Shown piece after piece: positions 47,273-58,384 of a stretch of DNA of 64,000 bases. How positions within the stretch are numbered: the first letter of the stretch is position 1; each line of letters begins with the position of its first letter. The position numbers and the translations under genes are program-made. The stretch lies in the NCBI GenBank assembly GCA_030544235.1, contig CM060477.1, positions 21,101,934-21,165,933 of the forward strand, written 5' to 3'. The notes beneath the pieces are model-generated. The model made no database searches, was not told where the DNA came from, and saw nothing but the letters and a program-made list of their open reading frames with translations. This DNA is from Lepturacanthus savala. Lineage: Eukaryota; Chordata; Actinopteri; Scombriformes; Trichiuridae.

Positions 47273-47869
47273 GAGCCCTTGCTGCCTGCTGCCCCGGGCC
47301 ACCTCCCGTGCAGAGTTGTCACTTGTCGTGGAGCACTCGCTTCAAAAACCGCTCCGTCAACAACCGAGATTTAGCAGCTCCGCCCCGGGTCTCTCCTCTG
47401 TGAGGCCATGCGTCTCGTCAAGGACAGCTCTTTTGCTTTTCACAAGTGCACGAGGCTCTGCCAAATTGCAGGGCCTGACAAAAATAGGTTTAACTCATGG
47501 GTGCTCCTCTCCACGGAAGTCTTTAGTAAAAGGCGAAAGACTTGTACGTTATGAAGAGAAACCAGAGTAAGCACAGCCCACTCCTCAACAGCAGCCAAAG
47601 TCCCCCGTCTTCCCAGGAACCGTGTTCACGGTAAGCCTCCTTCGCCTTGCTGCATATCCGGTGCCAGTCCACGCCCATTTCCCCTTTTTCCCAGGTTCGA
47701 TATGGACCTACTGCGATAGGGCGTTGTCATGTTTGTCTTCCAGTCAAAGGCAAAACTCACTTTGGGTCGTTACATGGTGTGCTTTTACACCAATCACCAT
47801 AGCAGCTGTAACAAAGTCGTCTGACGCAGTTGTCGCTTTGTTTTTTCATATTCCACAAGGCAAAGAGAA

Positions 47870-48057
47870 GGGTGCACCGTTCCCAGCGGCACTGCAATAC
47901 CGGGCCGATGCGTGGAGTGGACGGGGCAAGCCCCTTTCTCAGCTCCAGGTACTAAAAATCCGTTTAATATGGAGTCCCCTTATAGAGGACGTATCAGATA
48001 TTAAACTGATAAGAACAGATACTACACTTGATCTTAGCCAAAAGGCCGAGAAGCGAT
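47870..48057 (-). ncRNA. RNU2: U2 snRNA gene
   Basis: Majority sequence; majority spacer upstream. Confidence 0.97.
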
Positions 48058-48654
48058 GAGCCCTTGCTGCCTGCTGCCCCGGGCCACCTCCCGTGCAGAG
48101 TTGTCACTTGTCGTGGAGCACTCGCTTCAAAAACCGCTCCGTCAACAACCGAGATTTAGCAGCTCCGCCCCGGGTCTCTCCTCTGTGAGGCCACGCGTCT
48201 CGTCAAGGACAGCTCTTTTGCTTTTCACAAGTGCACGAGGCTCTGCCAAATTGCAGGGCCTGACAAAAATAGGTTTAACTCATGGGTGCTCCTCTCCACG
48301 GAAGTCTTTAGTAAAAGGCGAAAGACTTGTACGTTATGAAGAGAAACCAGAGTAAGCACAGCCCACTCCTCAACAGCAGCCAAAGTCCCCCGTCTTCCCA
48401 GGAACCGTGTTCACGGTAAGCCTCCTTCGCCTTGCTGCATATCCGGTGCCAGTCCACGCCCATTTCCCCCTTTTCCCAGGTTCGATATGGACCTACTGCG
48501 ATAGGGCGTTGTCATGTTTGTCTTCCAGTCAAAGGCAAAACTCACTTTGGGTCGTTACATGGTGTGCTTTTACACCAATCACCATAGCAGCTGTAACAAA
48601 GTCGTCTGACGCAGTTGTCGCTTTGTTTTTTCATATTCCACAAGGCAAAGAGAA

Positions 48655-48842
48655 GGGTGCACCGTTCCCAGCGGCACTGCAATACCGGGCCGATGCGTGG
48701 AGTGGACGGGGCAAGCCCCTTTCTCAGCTCCAGGTACTAAAAATCCGTTTAATATGGAGTCCCCTTATAGAGGACGTATCAGATATTAAACTGATAAGAA
48801 CAGATACTACACTTGATCTTAGCCAAAAGGCCGAGAAGCGAT
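48655..48842 (-). ncRNA. RNU2: U2 snRNA gene
   Basis: Majority sequence; majority spacer upstream. Confidence 0.97.
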
Positions 48843-49439
48843 GAGCCCTTGCTGCCTGCTGCCCCGGGCCACCTCCCGTGCAGAGTTGTCACTTGTCGTG
48901 GAGCACTCGCTTCAAAAACCGCTCCGTCAACAACCGAGATTTAGCAGCTCCGCCCCGGGTCTCTCCTCTGTGAGGCCACGCGTCTCGTCAAGGACAGCTC
49001 TTTTGCTTTTCACAAGTGCACGAGGCTCTGCCAAATTGCAGGGCCTGACAAAAATAGGTTTAACTCATGGGTGCTCCTCTCCACGGAAGTCTTTAGTAAA
49101 AGGCGAAAGACTTGTACGTTATGAAGAGAAACCAGAGTAAGCACAGCCCACTCCTCAACAGCAGCCAAAGTCCCCCGTCTTCCCAGGAACCGTGTTCACG
49201 GTAAGCCTCCTTCGCCTTGCTGCATATCCGGTGCCAGTCCACGCCCATTTCCCCCTTTTCCCAGGTTCGATATGGACCTACTGCGATAGGGCGTTGTCAT
49301 GTTTGTCTTCCAGTCAAAGGCAAAACTCACTTTGGGTCGTTACATGGTGTGCTTTTACACCAATCACCATAGCAGCTGTAACAAAGTCGTCTGACGCAGT
49401 TGTCGCTTTGTTTTTTCATATTCCACAAGGCAAAGAGAA

Positions 49440-49627
49440 GGGTGCACCGTTCCCAGCGGCACTGCAATACCGGGCCGATGCGTGGAGTGGACGGGGCAAG
49501 CCCCTTTCTCAGCTCCAGGTACTAAAAATCCGTTTAATATGGAGTCCCCTTATAGAGGACGTATCAGATATTAAACTGATAAGAACAGATACTACACTTG
49601 ATCTTAGCCAAAAGGCCGAGAAGCGAT
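49440..49627 (-). ncRNA. RNU2: U2 snRNA gene
   Basis: Majority sequence; majority spacer upstream. Confidence 0.97.
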
Positions 49628-50224
49628 GAGCCCTTGCTGCCTGCTGCCCCGGGCCACCTCCCGTGCAGAGTTGTCACTTGTCGTGGAGCACTCGCTTCAA
49701 AAACCGCTCCGTCAACAACCGAGATTTAGCAGCTCCGCCCCGGGTCTCTCCTCTGTGAGGCCACGCGTCTCGTCAAGGACAGCTCTTTTGCTTTTCACAA
49801 GTGCACGAGGCTCTGCCAAATTGCAGGGCCTGACAAAAATAGGTTTAACTCATGGGTGCTCCTCTCCACGGAAGTCTTTAGTAAAAGGCGAAAGACTTGT
49901 ACGTTATGAAGAGAAACCAGAGTAAGCACAGCCCACTCCTCAACAGCAGCCAAAGTCCCCCGTCTTCCCAGGAACCGTGTTCACGGTAAGCCTCCTTCGC
50001 CTTGCTGCATATCCGGTGCCAGTCCACGCCCATTTCCCCCTTTTCCCAGGTTCGATATGGACCTACTGCGATAGGGCGTTGTCATGTTTGTCTTCCAGTC
50101 AAAGGCAAAACTCACTTTGGGTCGTTACATGGTGTGCTTTTACACCAATCACCATAGCAGCTGTAACAAAGTCGTCTGACGCAGTTGTCGCTTTGTTTTT
50201 TCATATTCCACAAGGCAAAGAGAA

Positions 50225-50412
50225 GGGTGCACCGTTCCCAGCGGCACTGCAATACCGGGCCGATGCGTGGAGTGGACGGGGCAAGCCCCTTTCTCAGCTC
50301 CAGGTACTAAAAATCCGTTTAATATGGAGTCCCCTTATAGAGGACGTATCAGATATTAAACTGATAAGAACAGATACTACACTTGATCTTAGCCAAAAGG
50401 CCGAGAAGCGAT
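50225..50412 (-). ncRNA. RNU2: U2 snRNA gene
   Basis: Majority sequence. Upstream spacer has tags A and B. Confidence 0.97.
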
Positions 50413-51009
50413 GAGCCCTTGCTGCCTGCTGCCCCGGGCCACCTCCCGTGCAGAGTTGTCACTTGTCGTGGAGCACTCGCTTCAAAAACCGCTCAGTCAA
50501 CAACCGAGATTTAGCAGCTCCGCCCCGGGTCTCTCCTCTGTGAGGCCACGCGTCTCGTCAAGGACAGCTCTTTTGCTTTTCACAAGTGCACGAGGCTCTG
50601 CCAAATTGCAGGGCCTGACAAAAACAGGTTTAACTCATGGGTGCTCTTCTCCACGGAAGTCTTTAGTAAAAGGCGAAAGACTTGTACGTTATGAAGAGAA
50701 ACCAGAGTAAGCACAGCCCACTCCTCAACAGCAGCCAAAGTCCCCCGTCTTCCCAGGAACCGTGTTCACGGTAAGCCTCCTTCGCCTTGCTGCATATCCG
50801 GTGCCAGTCCACGCCCATTTCCCCCTTTTCCCAGGTTCGATATGGACCTACTGCGATAGGGCGTTGTCATGTTTGTCTTCCAGTCAAAGGCAAAACTCAC
50901 TTTGGGTCGTTACATGGTGTGCTTTTACACCAATCACCATAGCAGCTGTAACAAAGTCGTCTGACGCAGTTGTCGCTTTGTTTTTTCATATTCCACAAGG
51001 CAAAGAGAA

Positions 51010-51197
51010 GGGTGCACCGTTCCCAGCGGCACTGCAATACCGGGCCGATGCGTGGAGTGGACGGGGCAAGCCCCTTTCTCAGCTCCAGGTACTAAAAATC
51101 CGTTTAATATGGAGTCCCCTTATAGAGGACGTATCAGATATTAAACTGATAAGAACAGATACTACACTTGATCTTAGCCAAAAGGCCGAGAAGCGAT
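51010..51197 (-). ncRNA. RNU2: U2 snRNA gene
   Basis: Majority sequence. Upstream spacer has tags A and B and leads to the gene split by copy 2. Confidence 0.97.
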
Positions 51198-51794
51198 GAG
51201 CCCTTGCTGCCTGCTGCCCCGGGCCACCTCCCGTGCAGAGTTGTCACTTGTCGTGGAGCACTCGCTTCAAAAACCGCTCAGTCAACAACCGAGATTTAGC
51301 AGCTCCGCCCCGGGTCTCTCCTCTGTGAGGCCACGCGTCTCGTCAAGGACAGCTCTTTTGCTTTTCACAAGTGCACGAGGCTCTGCCAAATTGCAGGGCC
51401 TGACAAAAACAGGTTTAACTCATGGGTGCTCTTCTCCACGGAAGTCTTTAGTAAAAGGCGAAAGACTTGTACGTTATGAAGAGAAACCAGAGTAAGCACA
51501 GCCCACTCCTCAACAGCAGCCAAAGTCCCCCGTCTTCCCAGGAACCGTGTTCACGGTAAGCCTCCTTCGCCTTGCTGCATATCCGGTGCCAGTCCACGCC
51601 CATTTCCCCCTTTTCCCAGGTTCGATATGGACCTACTGCGATAGGGCGTTGTCATGTTTGTCTTCCAGTCAAAGGCAAAACTCACTTTGGGTCGTTACAT
51701 GGTGTGCTTTTACACCAATCACCATAGCAGCTGTAACAAAGTCGTCTGACGCAGTTGTCGCTTTGTTTTTTCATATTCCACAAGGCAAAGAGAA

Positions 51795-51945
51795 GGGTGC
51801 ACCGTTCCCAGCGGCACTGCAATACCGGGCCGATGCGTGGAGTGGACGGGGCAAGCCCCTTTCTCAGCTCCAGGTACTAAAAATCCGTTTAATATGGAGT
51901 CCCCTTATAGAGGACGTATCAGATATTAAACTGATAAGAACAGAT
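51795..51945 (-). pseudogene. RNU2: U2 snRNA gene, 3' part split by retrotransposon copy 2
   Basis: U2 nt 38-188. The 5' part is at 57574-57599 and nt 27-37 are missing, exactly as at copy 1. Confidence 0.96.
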
Positions 51946-52304
51946 TTTTTTTTTTTTCGAAAAAGTTTATTGGCACATGTTTTCATACATTTACCACTTT
52001 GCTTTTTTCAAGACCAATTGCTTAAAATAACCATGTATTCTGTAAGAGTCTTATTTTAAAACAATAAGAGCATTTAAAAAGACATTACAGATAAAACAAT
52101 CGCAATTGGTAATAGGGTAAAAAAGATAAAAGGAAAAACAGTGTCCATTTAAAACCTTTAAAAGGGAGTGCATCTGTTAAAATGTTCTTTGTCCGGATCT
52201 CCTTGTGTTTGTGCAGGAGCGCAGCGAGTCCCCAACGAGAGTAACTCATCCCGCTCCCCCAAACATTCGGTCTCTCGAGGGCCTGCCGCTCTGCATCCTG
52301 TCGC
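51946..52304 (-). other. retrotransposon 3' UTR and A-tail, copy 2
   Basis: 359 bp, the same as copy 1 up to the tail, which is an uninterrupted A13 (one A possibly from U2). Confidence 0.85.
51966..51971 (-). terminator. polyadenylation signal AATAAA, copy 2
   Basis: Same position relative to the element's end as in copy 1. Confidence 0.75.
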
Positions 52305-55300
52305 TCAGACGAGATCCTCACCCTGGAGCTCCTTCCCACCTGCCTCACCCGGAGAGCCAGGCCGCCGCTGCTGTGACCTTTTCCCGTGTGGCTCCGGCTC
52401 CTTCCTCCGAATGGGCACAGAGGCGATTCTTCGTTGTGGCTGTGTCCTAGGCTTGCCGCCTGCAGCTCTGGCCGCTTTGGCCGTTGCTGCAGCCATTCGG
52501 ATCACAGCCACGGGGGGGATCTGCATGTGCCTTCTTACCAGCAAGTTTCTGGAGGTCCATATGGCGTCTTTGATGGCGGCTAGGGTGAGCCACTCGTCTG
52601 CAAACTCTTTTTTCGATGTTGTTCCCGGGCTCACCCCATATAGCACTTTCTGTGCTGTGAGGACCTCCCTTGCTGGCAAGTACGGGAATTTTAAGGAGCC
52701 GGCCATTGCCCACTGGTCCTCAGCAGCGCTGCACTCCCAGAGCAGATGCCTCACCGACTCTGGCGCGCCACAACCAGGTCGGGGGCAGGTTGAAACCGTG
52801 GACATGCCCCGGGAGTGCATGACGGACCTGACTGGGAGGATCTCGTGAGCGACCATCCACGACAGGTCTCGGAGTCTGTTCGGGAGAGCAGGATGGTTCA
52901 CGTTGCGCCAAACTGTTGTGGGCTCGCCGACTGCGAGCCCGCGCACTGGACTCACTGGTTCCCGCTCCTGCACAACAGCAATCAGAGAGCGGTGGTTAGT
53001 TAAAACATGCAACTCCTCTTTTTCCAAGTTAAAACGTTTTAAAAAATCTTGAATAAAAGCATATGGTGGTGGTAGTCTAAAAGACACTGGTGTTCTCAGG
53101 TCACTGGATAAAATGTGTAACCGGCGCAGGTAGGACCCCATCCAGAAGCGTGTCATTGCTGTGGTTTTGTGGTCTTTGGATGGGGCTGTGGCGTACTTAA
53201 AATGGAGTGCAGTGTATCGAGTGGCTAAAAACACGTGGAGGTCTGGGACGCCTTTTCCTCCTTTTTCCTTTGGGAGCTTCATGACGTCCCGCCTCAGTCT
53301 CTCCCACTTGGACCCCCACAGGAAATAGAAAATGGCCTTCTCCACTTCTAAAAGCACTCTCCTAGGAGGAATAAAAACAGAACCAATCAGTAAAAACAAG
53401 GGTAAAATCATCGCCTTAATGATTAAAACCTTGCCTTCAAGGGTTAGTCCTCTAAGTCCCCAGTATCCCAGTCGCTGCCTAGCTTTCCCTACCACTTCAG
53501 CCCAATTTGTTTTCCCTCCCCCATCCCTATCAAATTGTATGCCCAGTATTTTTTGGTACGTCTGAGTCATAGTCAGGGGGAGTCCAGTCGTCTCTGTCTT
53601 TGTCCATGGTCCATAAAATTGGGCTTGGGTCTTGCTCCGGTTCAGTTTGGACCCAGAGGCCTGTCCAAACCAGTCTGTTAAGTCCAGTGTCCTGTCAATG
53701 GATAAAAGGTCAGTGCATAAAATGTTCACGTCGTCCATATATAAAATGCACTTTGAATCCAAACCCCCGCTCCCAGGAATTTGGACCCCCTTGATCCATT
53801 TATCCCTTCTCAAGAGCTGTGCCAATGGTTCGATACATAGAACGTAGAGGAGGGCAGATAACGGACAACCCTGACGGACACCGCCGTTAATATCGACGGC
53901 TTTTGTCAGATGCCCGTTAACAACGAATTTACTGCTTATATCCCGGTATAGCAGCCCCACCCACGCTCTAAACCTTTCAGGCAGACCCACTTTTTGCAGT
54001 ACCTGGAAGAGGTACTGATGCGAGATCCGATCAAAGGCCTTTTCAAAGTCTAAATTTAGGACTACTAGTCGGATGTTTCTGTCTCTCGCATAACAGATGG
54101 TGTCTCTGATCAGTACGAGGCTGTCGGTGATCTTCCTCCCCGGAATGGCACAGGCTTGATCCGGGTGGATCAGTTCATCTAAAAACAAGGACATCCTTGT
54201 GGCTAAAAGTTTGCTAAAAAGTTTGCAGTCTACATTTAAAAGGGTGATAGGTCTCCAGTTTTTCAAGTCAGTCTTGTCCTTACTTTTATATAGGAGAGTC
54301 ACTATCCCTACTCTAAAACTGTCGGGGAGTCGATCTAGTCGGTCAAAGTCCATAAAAACAGCAAGTAGGTCAGGTGCTAAAATGTCCCAGAATGTCAAAT
54401 AAAATTCCAAGGGAAGTCCGTCCTGTCCTGGGGACTTCCCTTTCTTAAAAACAGTCAGGCATCTGGTCATTTCGTTGATGTTAAAATCTTTTTCTAAAAG
54501 CACGCTGTCGCTTACCGTGTTATTAAAAGACTCTAAAACTTTCATCAAGGTGTGATTTTTTATGGGTCTTTCTTTATAGAGATCCTTAAAATACTCTTCT
54601 ACTGTCTGTTTCATTTCTTCTGTTGTTTCTGTTGAATCCCCATTGTCTTTCTTTAGTTTTATTATGCTCCCCCCTTTATTCATAATTTTTTTGAAAAAGT
54701 AGCGAGTACATTTTTCCCCTTCCTCCATTTCCCGTTCTCTACTCCTTAAAATCACACCCCTGCTTTTTATTTCTGCTAAAACCGACATTTGTAATTTTAT
54801 TTCTTTAATCTCATCATTAAAATCCATTCCCCGTTGGTTTAAAATAAAATAGCGCTGTAAACGCTTCTGCAGCCCCAACATGTGTCTGGTCTCCCTACCT
54901 TTTTTCTTTCTACCTGCCTGTCTAAAGAAAGTCTGCGTCTTCACCTTCACCATTTCCCACCAATGTGCACGTGTATTGTAAAGGTCTTGAAGGGTCTGCC
55001 ATTCTTTATACTGCTCCCTGTACTGACTAACTAACTCCCTATCCTCTAAAAGGGAGCAGTTGAGTTTCCACAGACCACTTCCTGCTGTCACATCCGAAGG
55101 GAGTGAAAGGGTGCACGAGAGCATCAGGTGATCAGAGAAGAAGACAGGGGTTAATCTAGCATCGGTCGGTGGACAGTCCCTTGTAAAAACAAAATCTATG
55201 CGAGAGGCTCTGGTGCCATCACCACTGAACCAGGTGAAGCCCTCCTCTCCGGGATGCATGGTCTTAAAACAGTCTTGAAGCTTAAAATCCCTGCATATAT

Positions 55301-55835
55301 CCCGTAATAAAACCGATGTTTTGTCAACTTTAAAATCCTCCCCTGCCCCTCTCCTATCCTGCCTGTTAAAAACGCAGTTAAAATCCCCCCCTACAACTAA
55401 AGGTGCCCTACCTAACATGTGGGGCTGCAGGTCTTCTAAAAGGTCGTACCTGTCATTTTTTTCATTAAAACCATAAACATTTAAGAGGTTAAAATCCTGT
55501 CCCATAAAAGTCAAACGTGCCACCAAAGCCCTACCGTCTCTCACCACAGTGCTCCCCTTCACCAGCACGTGTGGATTATTTATTAAAATCGCCACCCCAT
55601 CACATTTATTTTGATTTGATCCACTCCATATTGATTGTTTTCCCCACATATCCTCCCATTGACTGTAGTGCTTTAAAAACGGTAGGCTACATTCTTGTAT
55701 TAAAAACACATCTGATTTAAAGGAACGAAGGGCATCTAAAACACTCTGAGCTCTAACTCTCGACTTCACACTTCTCACATTGACGGTTGAGAAGGTGAGT
55801 GCCATGAGTATGTTTAAAACCAACAGGTAGACCAT
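52305..55835 (-). CDS. retrotransposon ORF2: endonuclease and reverse transcriptase, copy 2
   Basis: 1,176 aa, intact, all motifs as in copy 1. Differences from copy 1: I170V, K182R, Q237L (directly after the catalytic SDH), N417K, Q428H, V693D (six residues before YMDD), F799L, M868V. None removes a catalytic residue. Nothing in the sequence says which copy, if either, is the active one. Confidence 0.95.
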   Translation of the reverse strand: MVYLLVLNILMALTFSTVNVRSVKSRVRAQSVLDALRSFKSDVFLIQECSLPFLKHYSQWEDMWGKQSIWSGSNQNKCDGVAILINNPHVLVKGSTVVRDGRALVARLTFMGQDFNLLNVYGFNEKNDRYDLLEDLQPHMLGRAPLVVGGDFNCVFNRQDRRGAGEDFKVDKTSVLLRDICRDFKLQDCFKTMHPGEEGFTWFSGDGTRASRIDFVFTRDCPPTDARLTPVFFSDHLMLSCTLSLPSDVTAGSGLWKLNCSLLEDRELVSQYREQYKEWQTLQDLYNTRAHWWEMVKVKTQTFFRQAGRKKKGRETRHMLGLQKRLQRYFILNQRGMDFNDEIKEIKLQMSVLAEIKSRGVILRSREREMEEGEKCTRYFFKKIMNKGGSIIKLKKDNGDSTETTEEMKQTVEEYFKDLYKERPIKNHTLMKVLESFNNTVSDSVLLEKDFNINEMTRCLTVFKKGKSPGQDGLPLEFYLTFWDILAPDLLAVFMDFDRLDRLPDSFRVGIVTLLYKSKDKTDLKNWRPITLLNVDCKLFSKLLATRMSLFLDELIHPDQACAIPGRKITDSLVLIRDTICYARDRNIRLVVLNLDFEKAFDRISHQYLFQVLQKVGLPERFRAWVGLLYRDISSKFVVNGHLTKAVDINGGVRQGCPLSALLYVLCIEPLAQLLRRDKWIKGVQIPGSGGLDSKCILYMDDVNILCTDLLSIDRTLDLTDWFGQASGSKLNRSKTQAQFYGPWTKTETTGLPLTMTQTYQKILGIQFDRDGGGKTNWAEVVGKARQRLGYWGLRGLTLEGKVLIIKAMILPLFLLIGSVFIPPRRVLLEVEKAIFYFLWGSKWERLRRDVMKLPKEKGGKGVPDLHVFLATRYTALHFKYATAPSKDHKTTAMTRFWMGSYLRRLHILSSDLRTPVSFRLPPPYAFIQDFLKRFNLEKEELHVLTNHRSLIAVVQEREPVSPVRGLAVGEPTTVWRNVNHPALPNRLRDLSWMVAHEILPVRSVMHSRGMSTVSTCPRPGCGAPESVRHLLWECSAAEDQWAMAGSLKFPYLPAREVLTAQKVLYGVSPGTTSKKEFADEWLTLAAIKDAIWTSRNLLVRRHMQIPPVAVIRMAAATAKAARAAGGKPRTQPQRRIASVPIRRKEPEPHGKRSQQRRPGSPGEAGGKELQGEDLV

Positions 55836-55858
55836 GTAAACCCATTTTTTAAAAAGGC

Positions 55859-57187
55859 CTATGAACTCTCACGGTTGATCTCATGTGAATGAAGCTCTTC
55901 CTTTACTCCAAGGGGGGGGGAGTTACAGGGTTGAGCTTCATTCCCCCGTCGGGCTCTGGCAGGTGGCCTTTCCTGCATCCTTTTGTTGAAAGTGTTTGAG
56001 ATTTTCGGGGTTGATTGGAGAGCAATCTGAAGAAATGAGACCTCATTGGGTGAACTGGAGGGGAAGACTCTGGGCTCATCCACAGATGAACTGTCTGATT
56101 GAGACCCAGCTCTACCCCTCTTCTCTAATACTAGAGATTCCGAAGACAGTTCTGATGCTGGCCTCTTAGTCGACTGGCCATTGGGGAGAGGGGAACTGTT
56201 GTCAGAGTCCATTGGCTGCTCTCCCTCCCCGACAGTAACCAGACTGCCGGTGGAGCAAGACTCGGCCATGGACCCATCTCCCCCCTCCTCTGCCAGCACA
56301 GCCACCTCCTCGCCTTCCTGTGGGGAGTCAGCACCCTCTTGAGAGGATGCCATACTCCCCGGAGGGGGGGAATTGGGCTCCCCCTCTCGTGTCACCGCTG
56401 GTACTTTTGGCTGTTCTTTTTCTTTTTGCTCTTCAGGTACATTTTCTTTTTGTTCTCTGGCTGCCCTTGACTTGACCATGTTGGCAAAGGATCTGGGGCA
56501 ATCTCTGAAGAGATGTGTTGTTTCTCCACAAAGATTACACTTCCTGCCATTGGGACACTGCTCAAAAGTGTGCCCAACTTCTCTACACTTCCCACATATG
56601 ATTTTCTGGCACGCTTCGGCCAAATGCCCATGCTCCCCACACTTGTGGCAGAGCTTGGGCTGGCCCTGGTAATGTATGTAGCCTCTGTTCTGTCCCAGGA
56701 CTATCATCGAGGGCAGGTGTTTCAGGCCTTGGAAGCCCTGGGGGTCCTGCCATTGGACAATGGGGACCCTCCAGCTGCAATTCCAAATGCCGTCCACATC
56801 CCTTACCTTGGTAGCCTGTCCTTTGACTGTGCAGAATCTTCCCAACCATACTTCAATATCTGCTGCACTGACTGTTTCATTGAACATTCTGACAATGACT
56901 ACCTTGGCAGCATTGTCAGTAAGTTTCTCCACGTCAAATGCAGAGAATTGGGATTTTACATTTTCATATCGTGTCCAGAAATTCCTTAACCCTTGGGCAT
57001 TTGCGAAACTTACGTCAAAGCCCTTGTTAAAGGGAAGTGAAAGAATACAATTCAAATCGTCAGCCTTAAATCCAAGAACCTTTTGTACCAAATTTCGAGA
57101 GAAGTCTAACCGTGAAATCAATGTTTTTTCTTTTAAAAGAAAGCGGACACTATGGTGTCTCCTCATGCCAGCACTTGTGGCTGACAT
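55859..57187 (-). CDS. retrotransposon ORF1 protein, copy 2
   Basis: 442 aa from the ATG at 57187. The only amino-acid difference from copy 1 that I found is H to Q at residue 283, in the acidic, probably disordered C-terminal part. The three zinc knuckles are unchanged. The TAG upstream of the ATG in copy 1 is a sense codon (CGA instead of TAG context) here, but the ATG is still the best start. Confidence 0.9.
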   Translation of the reverse strand: MSATSAGMRRHHSVRFLLKEKTLISRLDFSRNLVQKVLGFKADDLNCILSLPFNKGFDVSFANAQGLRNFWTRYENVKSQFSAFDVEKLTDNAAKVVIVRMFNETVSAADIEVWLGRFCTVKGQATKVRDVDGIWNCSWRVPIVQWQDPQGFQGLKHLPSMIVLGQNRGYIHYQGQPKLCHKCGEHGHLAEACQKIICGKCREVGHTFEQCPNGRKCNLCGETTHLFRDCPRSFANMVKSRAAREQKENVPEEQKEKEQPKVPAVTREGEPNSPPPGSMASSQEGADSPQEGEEVAVLAEEGGDGSMAESCSTGSLVTVGEGEQPMDSDNSSPLPNGQSTKRPASELSSESLVLEKRGRAGSQSDSSSVDEPRVFPSSSPNEVSFLQIALQSTPKISNTFNKRMQERPPARARRGNEAQPCNSPPLGVKEELHSHEINRESS

Positions 57188-57269
57188 GATGGAGACAGTG
57201 TCCACCTCGACTCTCTTTGGTTGTGAAGAGAGAGAAACAAGTTAAGCTAAAGGACAAAATAAAAGGGGG

Positions 57270-57300
57270 TAGCCTACTGGCCACCAGGGCCAGTAGGCTA
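57270..57300 (-). repeat. perfect 13-bp hairpin near ORF1, copy 2
   Basis: Identical to the hairpin at 19470-19500. Confidence 0.85.
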
Positions 57301-57428
57301 ACAGTTTACTAAAAGAAACAAACGCTATTTACAAGTAAAAACAAATAAATACTTAAAACTGTAAAAAAAATAGCCTAGAATAGACGATGCTACACCAAGC
57401 TAAAAACACTAAACTACACTAAAACTAC

Positions 57429-57476
57429 CAGTGATCAGTTGTGCCCCATACACCGCACGACCCCAACTGATCACTG
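57429..57476 (-). repeat. perfect 13-bp hairpin in 5' UTR, copy 2
   Basis: Same 13-bp arms and loop length as at 19628-19675. Confidence 0.8.
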
Positions 57477-57573
57477 TACAAAGGCACCTAAACCTAATCT
57501 CCTCCAAAACCCAGTAGAGACCAATGCTACAGAAACAAGCACCGACTCTCCCAGTAGCTGGAGGCGATCGCTG

Positions 57574-57599
57574 TCTTAGCCAAAAGGCCGAGAAGCGAT
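57574..57599 (-). pseudogene. RNU2: U2 snRNA gene, 5' stub split by retrotransposon copy 2
   Basis: U2 nt 1-26 joined to the 5' end of copy 2, with an intact U2 promoter region upstream. Upstream spacer has tag C. Confidence 0.96.
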
Positions 57600-58196
57600 G
57601 AGCCCTTGCTGCCTGCTGCCCCGGGCCACCTCCCGTGCAGAGTTGTCACTTGTCGTGGAGCACTCGCTTCAAAAACCGCTCCGTCAACAACCGAGATTTA
57701 GCAGCTCCGCCCCGGGTCTCTCCTCTGTGAGGCCACGCGTCTCGTCAAGGACAGCTCTTTTGCTTTTCACAAGTGCACGAGGCTCTGCCAAATTGCAGGG
57801 CCTGACAAAAATAGGTTTAACTCATGGGTGCTCCTCTCCGCGGAAGTCTTTAGTAAAAGGCGAAAGACTTGTACGTTATGAAGAGAAACCAGAGTAAGCA
57901 CAGCCCACTCCTCAACAGCAGCCAAAGTCCCCCGTCTTCCCAGGAACCGTGTTCACGGTAAGCCTCCTTCGCCTTGCTGCATATCCGGTGCCAGTCCACG
58001 CCCATTTCCCCCTTTTCCCAGGTTCGATATGGACCTACTGCGATAGGGCGTTGTCATGTTTGTCTTCCAGTCAAAGGCAAAACTCACTTTGGGTCGTTAC
58101 ATGGTGTGCTTTTACACCAATCACCATAGCAGCTGTAACAAAGTCGTCTGACGCAGTTGTCGCTTTGTTTTTTCATATTCCACAAGGCAAAGAGAA

Positions 58197-58384
58197 GGGT
58201 GCACCGTTCCCAGCGGCACTGCAATACCGGGCCGATGCGTGGAGTGGACGGGGCAAGCCCCTTTCTCAGCTCCAGGTACTAAAAATCCGTTTAATATGGA
58301 GTCCCCTTATAGAGGACGTATCAGATATTAAACTGATAAGGACAGATACTACACTTGATCTTAGCCAAAAGGCCGAGAAGCGAT
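58197..58384 (-). ncRNA. RNU2: U2 snRNA gene
   Basis: Carries a private T44C, just 3' of the branch-point recognition region. Upstream spacer has tag A. Confidence 0.97.

Larger units (their letters stand above)
19773..51945 (-). repeat. U2 snRNA tandem array, middle block
   Basis: Forty complete U2 genes between the two retrotransposon copies, flanked by the 5' stub of one split gene (19773-19798) and the 3' part of another (51795-51945). All units are 785 bp except the one with the tag G spacer at 20584-21179. Shared substitutions show that stretches of several units were duplicated as blocks; the clearest is 26076-37065. Confidence 0.98.
51946..57573 (-). mobile_element. Keno-like U2-specific non-LTR retrotransposon, copy 2
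   Basis: Full length (5,628 bp), same orientation and same junctions with U2 as copy 1. I count about 20 differences from copy 1: 9 amino-acid changes, 5 silent changes, and a few in the UTRs, including one extra A at the run near 57362. The A-tail is a pure run of 13 T on the plus strand, while copy 1 has 5 T, C, 3 T. Both ORFs are intact. Confidence 0.93.
57188..57573 (-). other. retrotransposon 5' UTR, copy 2
   Basis: 386 bp, the same as copy 1 apart from four substitutions and one extra A in a homopolymer near 57362. Both hairpins are fully conserved. Confidence 0.8.
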
